From: Nocardioides limicola
GTDB lineage: Bacteria; Actinomycetota; Actinomycetes; Propionibacteriales; Nocardioidaceae
DNA length: 64,000 nucleotides
Assembly: GCF_016827675.1 (NCBI RefSeq)
Contig: NZ_JAERJA010000003.1
Span: 434,001-498,000, forward strand
Direction of reading: 5' to 3'
Under the pieces are notes generated by a model. It had not been told where the DNA came from. It saw nothing but the letters and a program-made list of their open reading frames with translations, and did not search any database. The position numbers and the translations under genes were made by a program. Of this stretch, positions 42,174-51,444 are shown in pieces (the first letter of the stretch is position 1; each line of letters begins with the position of its first letter).

Positions 42174-44192
42174 TCAGGACTGAGCCAGGCCGATCTCGGC
42201 GGCATCGACCACCGGGCGGTCGCACACGTGCCCGCGACACACGTAGGCCGCAGGCTGGCCGTCGACCTCGGCGCGCCCCTCCAGCAGTCCGATCCCGGCC
42301 ACCGACCGGTCGGCGACCACCACCCGCGCCCCCAGCCGTCGCAGCGCGGCACCCTCGAGGGCGTCCCTGGCGTGTCCGGGCCGGCCCACCACGGCGATCT
42401 CCACCGGCCCGGCCAGCAACTCCTCGGCACTGACCAGACTCCAGCCGGCGAACCGGGGAGCCCGCTCGATGAGCTGCGCCCCGGCAGCCAGCGCGCGTTC
42501 GGCGGCTCCGCGATGCACGCCGGAGCCGGTCAGCGCCGCGTGCGACAGCAGCGCCCGCACCGCCGCGGCATGGCCGGACGGGCTGGCGTTGTCGCTCGGG
42601 TCTCGCGGACGCGCGATCAGCGTCTCGGCGTCGTCGGCAGTGTCGTGGAAGCCGCCGTCCTCGGCCACGAAACGGGCCAGCACCGTGTCCAGCAGCAGGC
42701 CCGCCCGCTCCAGCCAGCGCGGGTCCGCAGTGGCCGCCGCAAGCGCCAGGAACCCGTCCGCGACACAGGCGTAGTCCTCCAGGATGCCGACGGCGGCACC
42801 GGCCGCGCCGTCGCGTGAGGTGCGCAGCAACCGCGCCTCGGTGTCGGCCTCCACGAGGTGGATCCGCCACAGCAGCTCGGCGGCGCCTCGGGCGGCGTCG
42901 ATCCACTCGGGCTCGTCGAGGGCCAGCCCGGCCGTGACCAGGCCGGAGATGGCCAGCCCGTTCCAGGCGGCGACCACCTTGTCATCGCGGGCCGGCCGGG
43001 TCCGCTTCGCTCGCGCGTCGAGCAGCCGCTGCCGCACTCGGGCGAACCGGTTGGGGTCGTCGATGGCGCGGGTGCGCTGAAGGGTCGACGTGCCGTGCTC
43101 GAAGGTCCCACTCCCGGTCACCTCGAACAGTTCCGCCGCCCAGGCCCCGTCGCTCTCCCCCAGCACCTCGTCCAGCTGGGCGCGCGTCCAGACGTAGAAG
43201 GTCCCTTCGGCGCCGTCGGAGTCCGCGTCCAGCGCCGACGCGAACCCACCCTCATCGGTCTGCAGTTCGTTGAGCAGGAACTCCGCGATCCCCCGGACCA
43301 CCTCGGCGCCGAGCTCGACGCCGTCAGCGGTGAGCGACCACTCGGCGTACGCGGTCAGCAGCAGGGCGTTGTCATAGAGCATCTTCTCGAAGTGCGGCAC
43401 CACCCAGCCCGAATCCACCGAGTAGCGCGCGAAGCCGCCGCCGAGCTGGTCGTGGATGCCTCCGGAGGCCATCGCGGTGAGCGTCCGGGTGGCCATCGTC
43501 CGGGCCCGGGCACCGCTGGTCCCGGGACTGGTGCCGACCCGTTGCGCGTGCCGGAGCAGGAACGGCATCAGCATCGAGGGTGGGAACTTGGGCGCGCCGC
43601 CGAAGCCGGCCGATCGCTCGTCGAACTCGTCGGCGAGCAGGTCGACGGCGGCACTGATGGCTTCGGCATCGACGGCTCCACCGGCCAGGCTGGCGGTCGC
43701 CTGCAGGTGGTCGCGCAGTTGTCCGGCCACCCGGCGTACGTCGTCGCCGCGGTTGGTCCACGCGTCCACCAGCGCCTCCAGCACCTGCCGGAACGAGGGC
43801 TGCCCGTGCCGGGGCTGGTCCGGGAAGTAGGTGCCGGCGAAGAAGGGGCCGCCGTCGTGGTCGAGAACCACCGTCATCGGCCAGCCGCCCTGTCCGGTCA
43901 TCGCCTGGGTGGCACCCATGTAGACCGCGTCGATGTCGGGCCGCTCCTCACGATCCACCTTGATGCTCACGAAGTGCTCGTTGAGGTAGTCGGCCGTGGC
44001 CTGGTCCTCGAACGACTCGTGTGCCATCACATGGCACCAGTGGCAGGCGGCGTAGCCGACGCTCAGGAGGACGGGTACGTCGCGCCGTCGGGCCTCATCG
44101 AACGCTTCGGTGCCCCACTCCCACCAGTCGACCGGGTTCTCGGCATGCTGCTGGAGGTACGGCGAGGTGCTGTGCTGGAGACGGTTGCCCAT
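42174..44192 (-). CDS. YyaL-like thioredoxin-domain / six-hairpin glycosidase-fold protein (DUF255)
   Basis: 672 residues from ATG 44192; a TTG at 44219 is in frame but unlikely. The N-terminal thioredoxin-like domain has NPVDWWEWG and the CxxC motif CHWC; the remainder is the N-acylglucosamine-2-epimerase-like helical barrel of spermatogenesis-associated protein 20 homologues. Function of the family is poorly defined. It is next to hemolysin III, as in mycobacteria (Rv1084). No signal peptide. Confidence 0.92.
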   Translation of the reverse strand: MGNRLQHSTSPYLQQHAENPVDWWEWGTEAFDEARRRDVPVLLSVGYAACHWCHVMAHESFEDQATADYLNEHFVSIKVDREERPDIDAVYMGATQAMTGQGGWPMTVVLDHDGGPFFAGTYFPDQPRHGQPSFRQVLEALVDAWTNRGDDVRRVAGQLRDHLQATASLAGGAVDAEAISAAVDLLADEFDERSAGFGGAPKFPPSMLMPFLLRHAQRVGTSPGTSGARARTMATRTLTAMASGGIHDQLGGGFARYSVDSGWVVPHFEKMLYDNALLLTAYAEWSLTADGVELGAEVVRGIAEFLLNELQTDEGGFASALDADSDGAEGTFYVWTRAQLDEVLGESDGAWAAELFEVTGSGTFEHGTSTLQRTRAIDDPNRFARVRQRLLDARAKRTRPARDDKVVAAWNGLAISGLVTAGLALDEPEWIDAARGAAELLWRIHLVEADTEARLLRTSRDGAAGAAVGILEDYACVADGFLALAAATADPRWLERAGLLLDTVLARFVAEDGGFHDTADDAETLIARPRDPSDNASPSGHAAAVRALLSHAALTGSGVHRGAAERALAAGAQLIERAPRFAGWSLVSAEELLAGPVEIAVVGRPGHARDALEGAALRRLGARVVVADRSVAGIGLLEGRAEVDGQPAAYVCRGHVCDRPVVDAAEIGLAQS

Positions 44193-44255
44193 GGCGCCCA
44201 CGCTAGGGCCGACGTCCAAGCGGCCACCGCCGGTCGAGGCCCGCGAACAGTGCCT

Positions 44256-44326
44256 GTGTGCAGTTTGCGGGGTGCCCCCGTCGGATCCGACCCCGCAAGG
44301 AGCGCAGGTGTGCAGTTTGTGGGGTG
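44256..44326 (+). repeat. 19-base direct repeat, two copies
   Basis: GTGTGCAGTTTGCGGGGTG at 44256-44274 and the same with one C to T change at 44308-44326, 52 bases apart. Function unknown; could be a remnant of a mobile or regulatory element. Confidence 0.8.
44265..44298. repeat. 9-bp inverted repeat with nested palindrome
   Basis: TTGCGGGGT / ACCCCGCAA around 16 bases that include TCGGATCCGA, itself a perfect palindrome. It could fold as a stable hairpin. It overlaps the first copy of the 19-base direct repeat. Confidence 0.7.
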
Positions 44327-44395
44327 GCTGCCTGGAAGGTCGGGCTCGGCCACCGCCTGCAAGGAACCACCACGCAGGTTAAGACATCCGGAGAA

Positions 44396-44424
44396 ACCCA
44401 ACACGTTCGCGGGACATGTTGGGT
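44396..44424. repeat. 8-bp inverted repeat
   Basis: ACCCAACA / TGTTGGGT around a 13-base loop. It could be a hairpin or an operator; it lies about 200 bases before the importer start. Confidence 0.6.
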
Positions 44425-44580
44425 CGCTCGACACGTGGTCACGCGGCCGCCCGAGCACGACCGAGCGCCAGGCCACGGAACGGCTTCTCCGTGCATGATC
44501 TCCTGACCCGCCGACCTCCGCCCCGGTGGCGCCCCGTCGGGCGCAGGCCCCCTCCCGACCGAACGGGTCCGACCCTGTCC

Positions 44581-44603
44581 TATACTTTTTAACGATAATC
44601 GTT
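44581..44603 (+). promoter_or_regulatory. Promoter with Fur-family-like operator before the peptide/metal importer
   Basis: A strong -10 TATACT (44581-44586) is followed by AACGAT-A-ATCGTT (44591-44603), a perfect 6-1-6 inverted repeat at the expected transcript start. AT-rich 6-1-6 or 7-1-7 palindromes of this kind are typical of Fur-family (Fur, Zur, Mur) sites. No good -35. I infer metal-responsive repression; which metal is unknown. Confidence 0.55.
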
Positions 44604-44625
44604 CTCATTCTCGTTTGGAGAGTCC

Positions 44626-46164
44626 ATGCGTATCCCTGCCCGCCTCGCGGCGCCGCTGCTCACCGCGGCACTACTGGCCGCCACCGGCTGCACCGCCACC
44701 GCCGAGGAGAGGTCCGAGGCGCTGCGAATCGTCGGCCCGTTCGAGGTGCACAGCCTGGACCCGGCGACCTCTCAGGCCTTCTTCACCCGGCTCGAGGTCG
44801 CCGAGACCCTGGTCGGCGCCGACATCAACGGAGAGCTGGTGCCCGGTCTGGCCACCGAGTGGACCCACGAGTCGCACACCACCTGGACGTTCGAACTCCC
44901 CCACGACGCCGAGTTCCACGACGGCACCCCGGTGACCGGCGACGCGGTCGCCGCCTCGCTGGCCAAGGTGGCCGACGTGGAGGCGAGCCCGCTGTCCGCA
45001 ATCGGGATCGACGCGATCACCGGCGACGAGCACTCGGTCCGGTTCGAGCTCACCGAGCCGTTCCTGACCCTGCCCGCGACCCTGACCCACTACAGCACCA
45101 TGGTGCTGGCGCCGTCGTCGTGGGACGAGGACGGTCACGTCACCGACGTGATCGGCTCCGGCCCCTACCAGGTCGACCATGTCGAGTTCCCCGGCTCCAT
45201 CGAAGTGTCCGCGTACGACGGATGGCGCGGCGAGGCGCCGGCGATCGAACGGCTCACCTTCCAGTCCGTGAGCCGGCCCGAGTCCCGCGCCCTGATGGCG
45301 GCCAGCGATCAGGCCGACATCGTGTTCGGCCTGGAACCCGCAGGCCGTCAGCGGGTCGAGGCAGCACCGAACGTCGAGATGGTCTCGGCACTACAGCCGC
45401 GGACCCTGCTGCTCAAGGTCAACGGCGACCACCCCGTCCTCGGCGACCCCCGGGTCCGACTCGCGCTGAGCAAGGCGCTGGACCGGCCCGGGATGGCCAC
45501 CGCAGTCCTCCGCGAGGACGACCTGGCCGCCACCCAACTGATCCCGCCGTCCCTGAGCGCCTGGCACGACGAGGCCCTCGAGCCGCTGACCCAGGACCTC
45601 GACGGCGCCCGCGACCTGCTGGCCGAGGCCGGCTGGGAGCAGCAGAGCGACGGCAGCTGGCAGCGCGACGGTGAGACGCTGCGGCTGAGCCTGGTCACCT
45701 ACCCCGACCGAGCCGAACTGCCCGCGCTGGCCACCGCCATCCAGGCCGCCTTCGCCGAACTCGGCATCGGCCTCGACGTCAACGTCACCAACTCCAGTGA
45801 GATCCCCGCCGGCCACGCCGACGGCACCCTCGAGCTGGGTCTGCTGGCCCGGCACTTCGCGCTGGTCTCCGACCCCCTGGTCACCGTCGCGGACACCTTC
45901 GCACCGGAGGGCTCGGACTGGGGTGCGATGAACTGGCACGACGACGAGGTCGGCGCCGCCATCACCGCACTGCTGCGCGGCGCCGAGGGCGCCGAGGGCG
46001 AGGAGCACCGTCGCACCGTCGTTGAGGCGGTGCACGAGGAACTCCCACTGATCCCGGTCGCCTGGTACCGGATGAACGCCGCCGTGAACTCGCGGGTGGC
46101 TGACTTCGTGATGGACCCGCTGGAGCACACCTGGCGGCTCAGCGGGGCGAGCTGGCAGCAATGA
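44626..46164 (+). CDS. ABC importer substrate-binding lipoprotein (peptide/nickel/metallophore family 5)
   Basis: 512 residues; ATG 44626, GGAG 5 bases before. Signal peptide with lipobox AATGC, then a type-5 solute-binding fold (DppA/OppA/NikA) with TFELPHDAEFHDGTPVTGDAV, the usual early block. It leads a four-gene operon with ATGA overlaps. The Fur-like operator suggests a metal or metal-chelate ligand, as for NikA or CntA, but no ligand residues can be assigned by eye. Confidence 0.9.
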   Translation: MRIPARLAAPLLTAALLAATGCTATAEERSEALRIVGPFEVHSLDPATSQAFFTRLEVAETLVGADINGELVPGLATEWTHESHTTWTFELPHDAEFHDGTPVTGDAVAASLAKVADVEASPLSAIGIDAITGDEHSVRFELTEPFLTLPATLTHYSTMVLAPSSWDEDGHVTDVIGSGPYQVDHVEFPGSIEVSAYDGWRGEAPAIERLTFQSVSRPESRALMAASDQADIVFGLEPAGRQRVEAAPNVEMVSALQPRTLLLKVNGDHPVLGDPRVRLALSKALDRPGMATAVLREDDLAATQLIPPSLSAWHDEALEPLTQDLDGARDLLAEAGWEQQSDGSWQRDGETLRLSLVTYPDRAELPALATAIQAAFAELGIGLDVNVTNSSEIPAGHADGTLELGLLARHFALVSDPLVTVADTFAPEGSDWGAMNWHDDEVGAAITALLRGAEGAEGEEHRRTVVEAVHEELPLIPVAWYRMNAAVNSRVADFVMDPLEHTWRLSGASWQQ

Positions 46165-47126
46165 CCGGGATACGTCGCACCGGCGAGGTGCTGCTCAAGC
46201 GGTCCGGCCAGGCCCTCGGCGTGGCCCTGGCCGTCTCCATCCTCTGTTTCGTCGTGGTGCAACGCCTCCCCGGCGACGTGTCCTATCGCATCGCCGCCGG
46301 TCGGTACGGCTACGACCTGGTCGACAACGCCGCCGCCGCCGCGGTGGCCGCCGAGCTCGGCCTCGATCGACCGGCGTGGCAGCAGTTCGGCAGTTGGCTG
46401 GCCGCACTGGCGCAGGGCGACCTCGGCCGGTCCCTGGTCACCTCCCGCCCGGTCGGGGAGGAGCTGGCGTTCTATCTGCTGGGCACGCTCCAGCTCACCG
46501 GCGCGGCCCTGCTGGTGGCCATCCTGATCGGTGGCAGCGTCGGCGTGCTCGCCGCGCGGCACCCGGGCAGCCTCGTCGACCACCTGGCCACCACCTGGGT
46601 GGCTTCGGTGCGGGCACTGCCGCCGTTCCTGCTGGGTCTGCTGCTGGTGCTGGTCTTCTCGGTGCAACTCGGCTGGCTGCCGGCCGTCGGACACGGGAAC
46701 TCGACCAGCCTGGTGCTGCCCGCGATGACTCTGGGTCTCGGGCTGTCCGGACTGGTCGCCCGAGTCACCCGGGAGACGGTCATCAACGTCTGGTCCTCGT
46801 CGTACGTGCAGTTCGCCCACACCCGGGGCATCCGCGAACGACTGGTGTTGCTGCGACACGTGCTCCGCAACAGCGCCGTGGTCCTGGTGCCATATCTGGG
46901 TGCCCAGGCGATCCTGCTGATCGAGGGTGTGATCGTGGTGGAGAGCCTGTTCGCCTGGCAGGGGCTCGGCCACGCGCTGGTGCACGCGGTCTTCTGGCGT
47001 GACATCCCGATGCTGCAGGCCACCGCGCTGGCGCTGGCGCTGCTGGTGGTCTCCCTGAACACCGTGGTCGACCTGATCGTGCTCCGCCTCGATCCCCGGC
47101 CCCGGCGAGCGGGGGCGCTCGCATGA
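46161..47126 (+). CDS. ABC importer permease (DppB/NikB type)
   Basis: 321 residues; ATGA overlap with the binding protein. Six hydrophobic segments, with LGLDRPAWQQFGSWLAALAQGDLGRS near residues 61-84 as in DppB/NikB and an EAA-like loop (ARTRGIRE-type, FAHTRGIRERLVLLRHVLRNS). First of two permeases. Confidence 0.92.
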   Translation: MTGIRRTGEVLLKRSGQALGVALAVSILCFVVVQRLPGDVSYRIAAGRYGYDLVDNAAAAAVAAELGLDRPAWQQFGSWLAALAQGDLGRSLVTSRPVGEELAFYLLGTLQLTGAALLVAILIGGSVGVLAARHPGSLVDHLATTWVASVRALPPFLLGLLLVLVFSVQLGWLPAVGHGNSTSLVLPAMTLGLGLSGLVARVTRETVINVWSSSYVQFAHTRGIRERLVLLRHVLRNSAVVLVPYLGAQAILLIEGVIVVESLFAWQGLGHALVHAVFWRDIPMLQATALALALLVVSLNTVVDLIVLRLDPRPRRAGALA

Positions 47127-47941
47127 GCACCCTCAGCCTGCTTCCCCTCGAATCCCGCACCCGCCGCCGCCGCTGGGTGCCAGCGACGATCCTGATCCTG
47201 CTGGTGGCGTTCGCCCTGATCGGCCCGTGGGTGTTCGCCTCCCCGTTCGCCCAGGACCTGAGCCGCTACCTGGAACCGCCCAGCCTGACCGAGCCGCTGG
47301 GGCGCGACGAGTACGGACGCAGCGTCGTCTCCCGTCTCGCCCACGCGACCCGACTCTCGCTGGTGCTGGCCTCGCTCAGCGTGGCCACAGCGCTGCTGCT
47401 CGGCACCACCCTCGGCACCATGGCGGCCTGGCGCGGCGGCTGGCTCGACAGCGTCCTGCGCGGCATCTCCGAGTCGTTCGTGGCGATGCCGGCCCTGCTG
47501 ATCGTGCTGCTCTTCGCCGCGCTGGCAGCCGACGGGAGCCTGTGGGCCCTCTACGCCGGTCTGGCACTGGCCCAGTGGGTCGAGTACTTCCGCGTCGTCC
47601 GGGCCCGGGCCGCACTCATCCTCGGCTCACCCGCCGTGGAGGCGGCCGAACTGCTGCACCTTGGCCGGCTGCACGTCGTACGCCGGCATCTGCTCCCCGA
47701 ACTGCGCCCGCTGCTGCTGACCCTGGCGTCACTGGGCATGGTGACCGCGATCCTGGCGATGTCCACGCTCGGGTTCATCAAGGTGGGCCTACAGCCGCCG
47801 CGAGCAGAACTCGGCCTCATGATCACCGAGGCCTTCCCCCATTACGACGCTGCGCCCTGGCTGGCGCTGGCCCCGGTGGTGGTGCTGTTCGCCCTCACCG
47901 TGTCCCTGCTCGGCCTGCGGCGGAAGGAGGACTCCCGATGA
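47123..47941 (+). CDS. ABC importer permease (DppC/NikC type)
   Basis: 272 residues; ATGA overlap with the first permease. N-terminal hydrophobic segment, EPLGRDEYGRSVVSRLAHATR (the GTDxxGRD-like block of DppC proteins) and an EAA loop around VEAAELLHLGRLHVVRRHLLPE. It completes the membrane channel. Confidence 0.92.
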   Translation: MSTLSLLPLESRTRRRRWVPATILILLVAFALIGPWVFASPFAQDLSRYLEPPSLTEPLGRDEYGRSVVSRLAHATRLSLVLASLSVATALLLGTTLGTMAAWRGGWLDSVLRGISESFVAMPALLIVLLFAALAADGSLWALYAGLALAQWVEYFRVVRARAALILGSPAVEAAELLHLGRLHVVRRHLLPELRPLLLTLASLGMVTAILAMSTLGFIKVGLQPPRAELGLMITEAFPHYDAAPWLALAPVVVLFALTVSLLGLRRKEDSR

Positions 47942-49356
47942 GTGACCGACTCGAGGTCGACCACGTCAAGGTCACCCACCACGGCACCGTGCTCGTCGAA
48001 ACGGGCGGCCTGGTGCTGGAGCCGGGCACGGCGGTGACCGTCATCGGTGAGAGTGGGTCCGGCAAGTCGCTGCTGGCCCACAGCCTGCTGGGCACGCTGC
48101 CGCCCGAACTGGCCGTCACCGGTGCGATGCGTCTGGATGGGGATCCCTTCGACCTCGCCGACCCGGACAGCCGCCGCCATCTGTGGGGGCGTGAGCTCGC
48201 GCTGCTGCCCCAGGAGCCGGCGTTGGCGCTGGATCCGACGATGCGGGTGCGCCGTCAGGTGGCTGGCGGGCTGTGGAAAGCGCCGGCCGCCGTGGCCCGT
48301 CGCCGCGCCATGACGGCGCTGGACGAGGTGGGTCTTGCCGGGGCCGCGGAGTCCTATCCGCACACCCTGTCCGGAGGGATGGCGCAACGGGTCGCCTACG
48401 CCGCCGCCACCATCGGCGGTGCCCGGGTGCTGATCGTCGACGAGCCGTCCAAGGGTCTGGATGCCGCTGCCCTCGATCGGCTGGCCGCACTGCTTCAAGC
48501 ACACCTGGCCGGGGGTGGCCTGCTGCTCACCATCACCCATGACCTCGGGTTGGCTCGCCGACTCGGGGGCCAGGTGTGGGTGATGCGCGAGGCCGAGGTG
48601 GTGGAGCGCGGACCGGTGGACCAGGTGCTGGATGCGCCGAGCCACCCCTACACCCGACGACTGTTGGCAGCCGACCCGTCACGGTGGGACTGGGTGCCCG
48701 CCGCACCGACCGCCGGTGAGCCCCTGGTGACGGCGACCGCGGTCAGCAAGGCGTATCCGGGCCGGCCACTCTTCCACGACCTGTCGCTGCAGATCCGGGC
48801 CGGTGAGCGCTGGGCCCTGACCGGGCCCAGCGGGGTCGGCAAGACCACCCTCGGGAACGCGCTGGCCGGCCTGTGCACGGTCGATGCCGGCACGATCACC
48901 CGCACCGAGGCGCTACGCCGGCCGCGGCTGCAGAAGCTCTACCAGGACCCGGCGCTCTCCTTCCCCGCCCGGGTCCCGTTGCGGGCCGGGCTGAGCGACC
49001 TGGTGCGCAGACACCGCGTCGACGGCGCCCGGATCAGCACCCTGGCCGGGTCCCTCGGCCTCGACGAGGCCCTCCTGGACCGACGCTCGTCCCAGGTGTC
49101 GGGGGGCGAGCTTCAGCGGGTGGCGATCCTGCGGGCGATGCTGGTCGAGCCGGCACTGATCTTCGCCGACGAGGCGACCTCACGGCTGGACCTGCTCACC
49201 CAGGAAGGCACCCTGCGCTGCCTGATGGAGGAGGCGGACCCCGGATGCGCGTTGCTGCTGGTCACCCACGACCAGTCGGTGGCCCGGGCCCTGACGGACA
49301 ACCGGCTCGAACTCGGCGAGATCGCGGAGCCCGCGACCAGCGGCGTCCGGGGGTGA
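47938..49356 (+). CDS. Fused double ATPase of the ABC importer (DppD-DppF / NikD-NikE fusion)
   Basis: 472 residues; ATG 47938 overlaps the permease stop and has AGGAGG upstream. Two full domains: Walker A GESGSGKS, signature LSGGMAQR, Walker B VLIVDEPSKGLD; then GPSGVGKTT, VSGGELQR and LIFADEATSRLD. The first domain ends with a PSHPYTRRLLAA block, typical of oligopeptide and nickel ATPases. Fusion of the two subunits, usually separate genes, is known in actinobacteria. Last gene of the operon. Confidence 0.93.
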   Translation: MSDRLEVDHVKVTHHGTVLVETGGLVLEPGTAVTVIGESGSGKSLLAHSLLGTLPPELAVTGAMRLDGDPFDLADPDSRRHLWGRELALLPQEPALALDPTMRVRRQVAGGLWKAPAAVARRRAMTALDEVGLAGAAESYPHTLSGGMAQRVAYAAATIGGARVLIVDEPSKGLDAAALDRLAALLQAHLAGGGLLLTITHDLGLARRLGGQVWVMREAEVVERGPVDQVLDAPSHPYTRRLLAADPSRWDWVPAAPTAGEPLVTATAVSKAYPGRPLFHDLSLQIRAGERWALTGPSGVGKTTLGNALAGLCTVDAGTITRTEALRRPRLQKLYQDPALSFPARVPLRAGLSDLVRRHRVDGARISTLAGSLGLDEALLDRRSSQVSGGELQRVAILRAMLVEPALIFADEATSRLDLLTQEGTLRCLMEEADPGCALLLVTHDQSVARALTDNRLELGEIAEPATSGVRG

Positions 49357-49387
49357 TTCGGCTCTGCGGTTGATTCGGTTCTGCGGC
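49354..49387 (+). repeat. 17-bp tandem repeat, two copies
   Basis: TGATTCGGCTCTGCGGT and TGATTCGGTTCTGCGGC lie head to tail; the first begins with the importer stop codon. A possible weak promoter for the thioredoxin gene uses the second copy: TTGATT (49370-49375), 17 bases, GATACC (49393-49398). Confidence 0.75.
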
Positions 49388-49406
49388 TGTTCGATACCGT
49401 GCAGCC

Positions 49407-49775
49407 ATGGCCACCATCGAGCTGACCGGCGAGAACTTCGAGCAGGCGATCGCCGACAACGACATCCTGTTCGTCGACTTCTGGGCGAGCTGGTGCGGGC
49501 CATGCCGACAGTTCGCTCCGACGTACGAGGCCGCGTCGGAGGCCAACCCCGACATCGGCTTCGGCTCGGTCAACACCGAGGAGCAGCAGCAGTTGGCCTC
49601 CGCGGCCAACATCTCGTCGATCCCGACGCTGATGGCGTTCCGGGAGAAGGTGCTGGTCTTCGCCCAGCCCGGGGCACTGCCACCGGCCGCCCTGGACCAG
49701 GTGATCCAGGCGGTTCGCGACCTGGACATGGACGAGGTGCACCGCCAGGTCGCCGCCCAGTCGGATCAGGGCTGA
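49407..49775 (+). CDS. Thioredoxin
   Basis: 122 residues, ATG 49407. Active site WCGPCR at about 29-34 and the cis-Pro region SSIPTLMAF. It has a short C-terminal extension relative to E. coli TrxA. No signal peptide, so cytoplasmic disulfide reduction. It starts 50 bases after the importer operon and is followed after 3 bases by the methyltransferase gene. Confidence 0.93.
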   Translation: MATIELTGENFEQAIADNDILFVDFWASWCGPCRQFAPTYEAASEANPDIGFGSVNTEEQQQLASAANISSIPTLMAFREKVLVFAQPGALPPAALDQVIQAVRDLDMDEVHRQVAAQSDQG

Positions 49776-49778
49776 GCC

Positions 49779-50381
49779 ATGGACGCCTCGGCCTGGGACG
49801 CTCGCTACGCCGAGGCTGACCAGGTCTGGTCGATCGGCCCGAACGAGTTCGTGGCCGAGGAGTGCGCCGGCCTCTCCCCCGGCATCGCGGTGGATCTGGC
49901 CTGCGGTGAGGGTCGCAACGCGATCTGGCTGGCCGACCTCGGCTGGCAGGTGACCGGTGTGGACTTCTCCCCGGTGGCCATCGAGAAGGCACGCAGCCGC
50001 AGGTCCGACGGTGTCGACTGGGTCTGCGCCGATGCCCTCGACTGGACGCCACCCGGCCCGGTCGACCTGGTGGTCATCGCCTATCTGCAACTGCCGGCGG
50101 CGCAACGTCGCCGTGCGGTCCGCAACGCCGTGTCGATGCTCGGGCCGCACGGCCGGCTGGTGCTGGTCGCCCACGACTCGAGCAACCTGACCGAAGGCGT
50201 CGGCGGGCCGTCCGACCCGCGGGTCCTCTACACGGCCGAGGACGTGCTGGCCGACCTCGACGGGCTCAGGTACGACGTACACCGCGCCGGCCGGGTCGGC
50301 CGTGTGGTCGCGGGCGAGGGCGCCCATCGCGCCACCGACGGTGTGGCCCAGGACTGCCTGGTGGTGCTCACCGCGCGCTGA
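49779..50381 (+). CDS. SAM-dependent methyltransferase, class I (TehB-like)
   Basis: 200 residues, ATG 49779. SAM motif I VDLACGEGRNAIWLA and motif II VTGVDFSPVAIEKA, then LVVIAYLQLP. Small class-I methyltransferase of the thiopurine/tellurite (TehB) kind. Substrate unknown. Three bases after the thioredoxin gene, so probably co-transcribed. Confidence 0.9.
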   Translation: MDASAWDARYAEADQVWSIGPNEFVAEECAGLSPGIAVDLACGEGRNAIWLADLGWQVTGVDFSPVAIEKARSRRSDGVDWVCADALDWTPPGPVDLVVIAYLQLPAAQRRRAVRNAVSMLGPHGRLVLVAHDSSNLTEGVGGPSDPRVLYTAEDVLADLDGLRYDVHRAGRVGRVVAGEGAHRATDGVAQDCLVVLTAR

Positions 50382-50382
50382 A

Positions 50383-51435
50383 TCAGCGTGGGTTCACGGT
50401 CGCGGTGGCGTAGTAGAAGTCGTGGTCGCTGGCCCGGGCAGCCAACCCCCCGGCGATGTGGCTGTACCCGGAGAAGGCGACTCCCCGCCCCATGATCCAG
50501 TCGATCTTCACCGGCGGTGGCGGCATCCGGCAGCCGCCCGCGGTGCTGCCACCGTTGGCGGCGACCATCCCCGTGCTGCCCCCGACATGGCAGAACCAGC
50601 GCTCCTTCTCGTTGGCGTCGCCCACCACGAACATCGGGATCCCGGTCTCCTGCCGGAGTCGGTTGATGTGGGCGATCTGGGCGCCGCGAGCGCGGTCGCG
50701 CTCGGCCTGCATGCCGAGCGGCGAGTTGTGCATCGTCATCACGTGGAACTCGCTGCCGGTGGCACGGTGGCGCAGACGCACGACCGGGATCGGACGCACC
50801 TGACGGTGGAAGGGGGTGTTGAAGCTGTGCTGTCCGACGAGCTCGAAGAGGTCCCGGCGGAACGCGATCTGGAGCCGGCGGCCGTTGTTGCCCAACGCAT
50901 CCCCGGGCCAGATCTGATAACCCGACAGCCGGTTGCGCAGCACGTCCAATTGATCCTTCTGGACCTCCTGGAGGCCGACGATGGTGACCCCGTGGCTGCG
51001 GATCAGATCCGCCGTCCAACCGGCCCGGGTGGTGCCTGCCGCCCACCTGCTGCTGCCTCGGGTGTGCTGACTGCCCAGCACGTTGAACGTGCCGATCCGG
51101 AACGTCGACGACGGCGGCAAGGGTGGCGCCGGTGTGATCACCGTGCCCGTGACCGCCTCCGGGCTGGGATCGGGCTCGGGAGCGGCTTGGATCGGCTCGG
51201 GCGCCTCGGCCACCCGGTACGTCGCGGTGTCCTCGTCGGTGACCCGGCGCAGGGCCGACATGCCGCCGGTGACGACGCTGGCCTGGGCGCCACGCGACAC
51301 CACCGGATCGCGGCTGATCTGGACCGGATCGGCGAGCACCAGATCACCGGGCCCTGCCGCGAGCACACCTCCGGCCACCACGGCCATCGTGACCGCGGTG
51401 GCGGTCACGAGGTGGACGAGGGGGACGCGGGGCAC
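50383..51435 (-). CDS. Endonuclease/exonuclease/phosphatase family protein, exported
   Basis: 350 residues, GTG start. An N-terminal hydrophobic segment (about 8-28) and a Pro-rich linker (about 80-108) suggest export or membrane attachment. The EEP catalytic motifs are present: FNVLG, LQEVQK (Glu), MTMHNSPLG (His), VVGDANEK (Asp/Asn) and SDHDFY (Asp-His). It is a probable secreted nuclease or phosphodiesterase. It converges on the methyltransferase gene, one base apart. Confidence 0.88.
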   Translation of the reverse strand: MPRVPLVHLVTATAVTMAVVAGGVLAAGPGDLVLADPVQISRDPVVSRGAQASVVTGGMSALRRVTDEDTATYRVAEAPEPIQAAPEPDPSPEAVTGTVITPAPPLPPSSTFRIGTFNVLGSQHTRGSSRWAAGTTRAGWTADLIRSHGVTIVGLQEVQKDQLDVLRNRLSGYQIWPGDALGNNGRRLQIAFRRDLFELVGQHSFNTPFHRQVRPIPVVRLRHRATGSEFHVMTMHNSPLGMQAERDRARGAQIAHINRLRQETGIPMFVVGDANEKERWFCHVGGSTGMVAANGGSTAGGCRMPPPPVKIDWIMGRGVAFSGYSHIAGGLAARASDHDFYYATATVNPR

Positions 51436-51444
51436 CGCTCGATG

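Larger units (their letters stand above)
44193..44625. other. 433-base intergenic region with direct repeats, inverted repeats and a Fur-like operator
   Basis: I see no credible gene here. It contains a 19-base direct repeat (44256, 44308), a 9-bp inverted repeat 44265-44298 enclosing a perfect palindrome TCGGATCCGA (44281-44290), an 8-bp inverted repeat 44396-44424, and an AT-rich promoter/operator at 44581-44603 before the importer genes. It separates a core gene from an inserted transporter operon. Confidence 0.8.

Noticed and set aside
44581..44610. IdeR/DtxR iron box before the importer
   Set aside because: The palindrome AACGAT-A-ATCGTT lacks the TTAGGTTAG half sites of IdeR/DtxR; it fits a Fur-family layout better.
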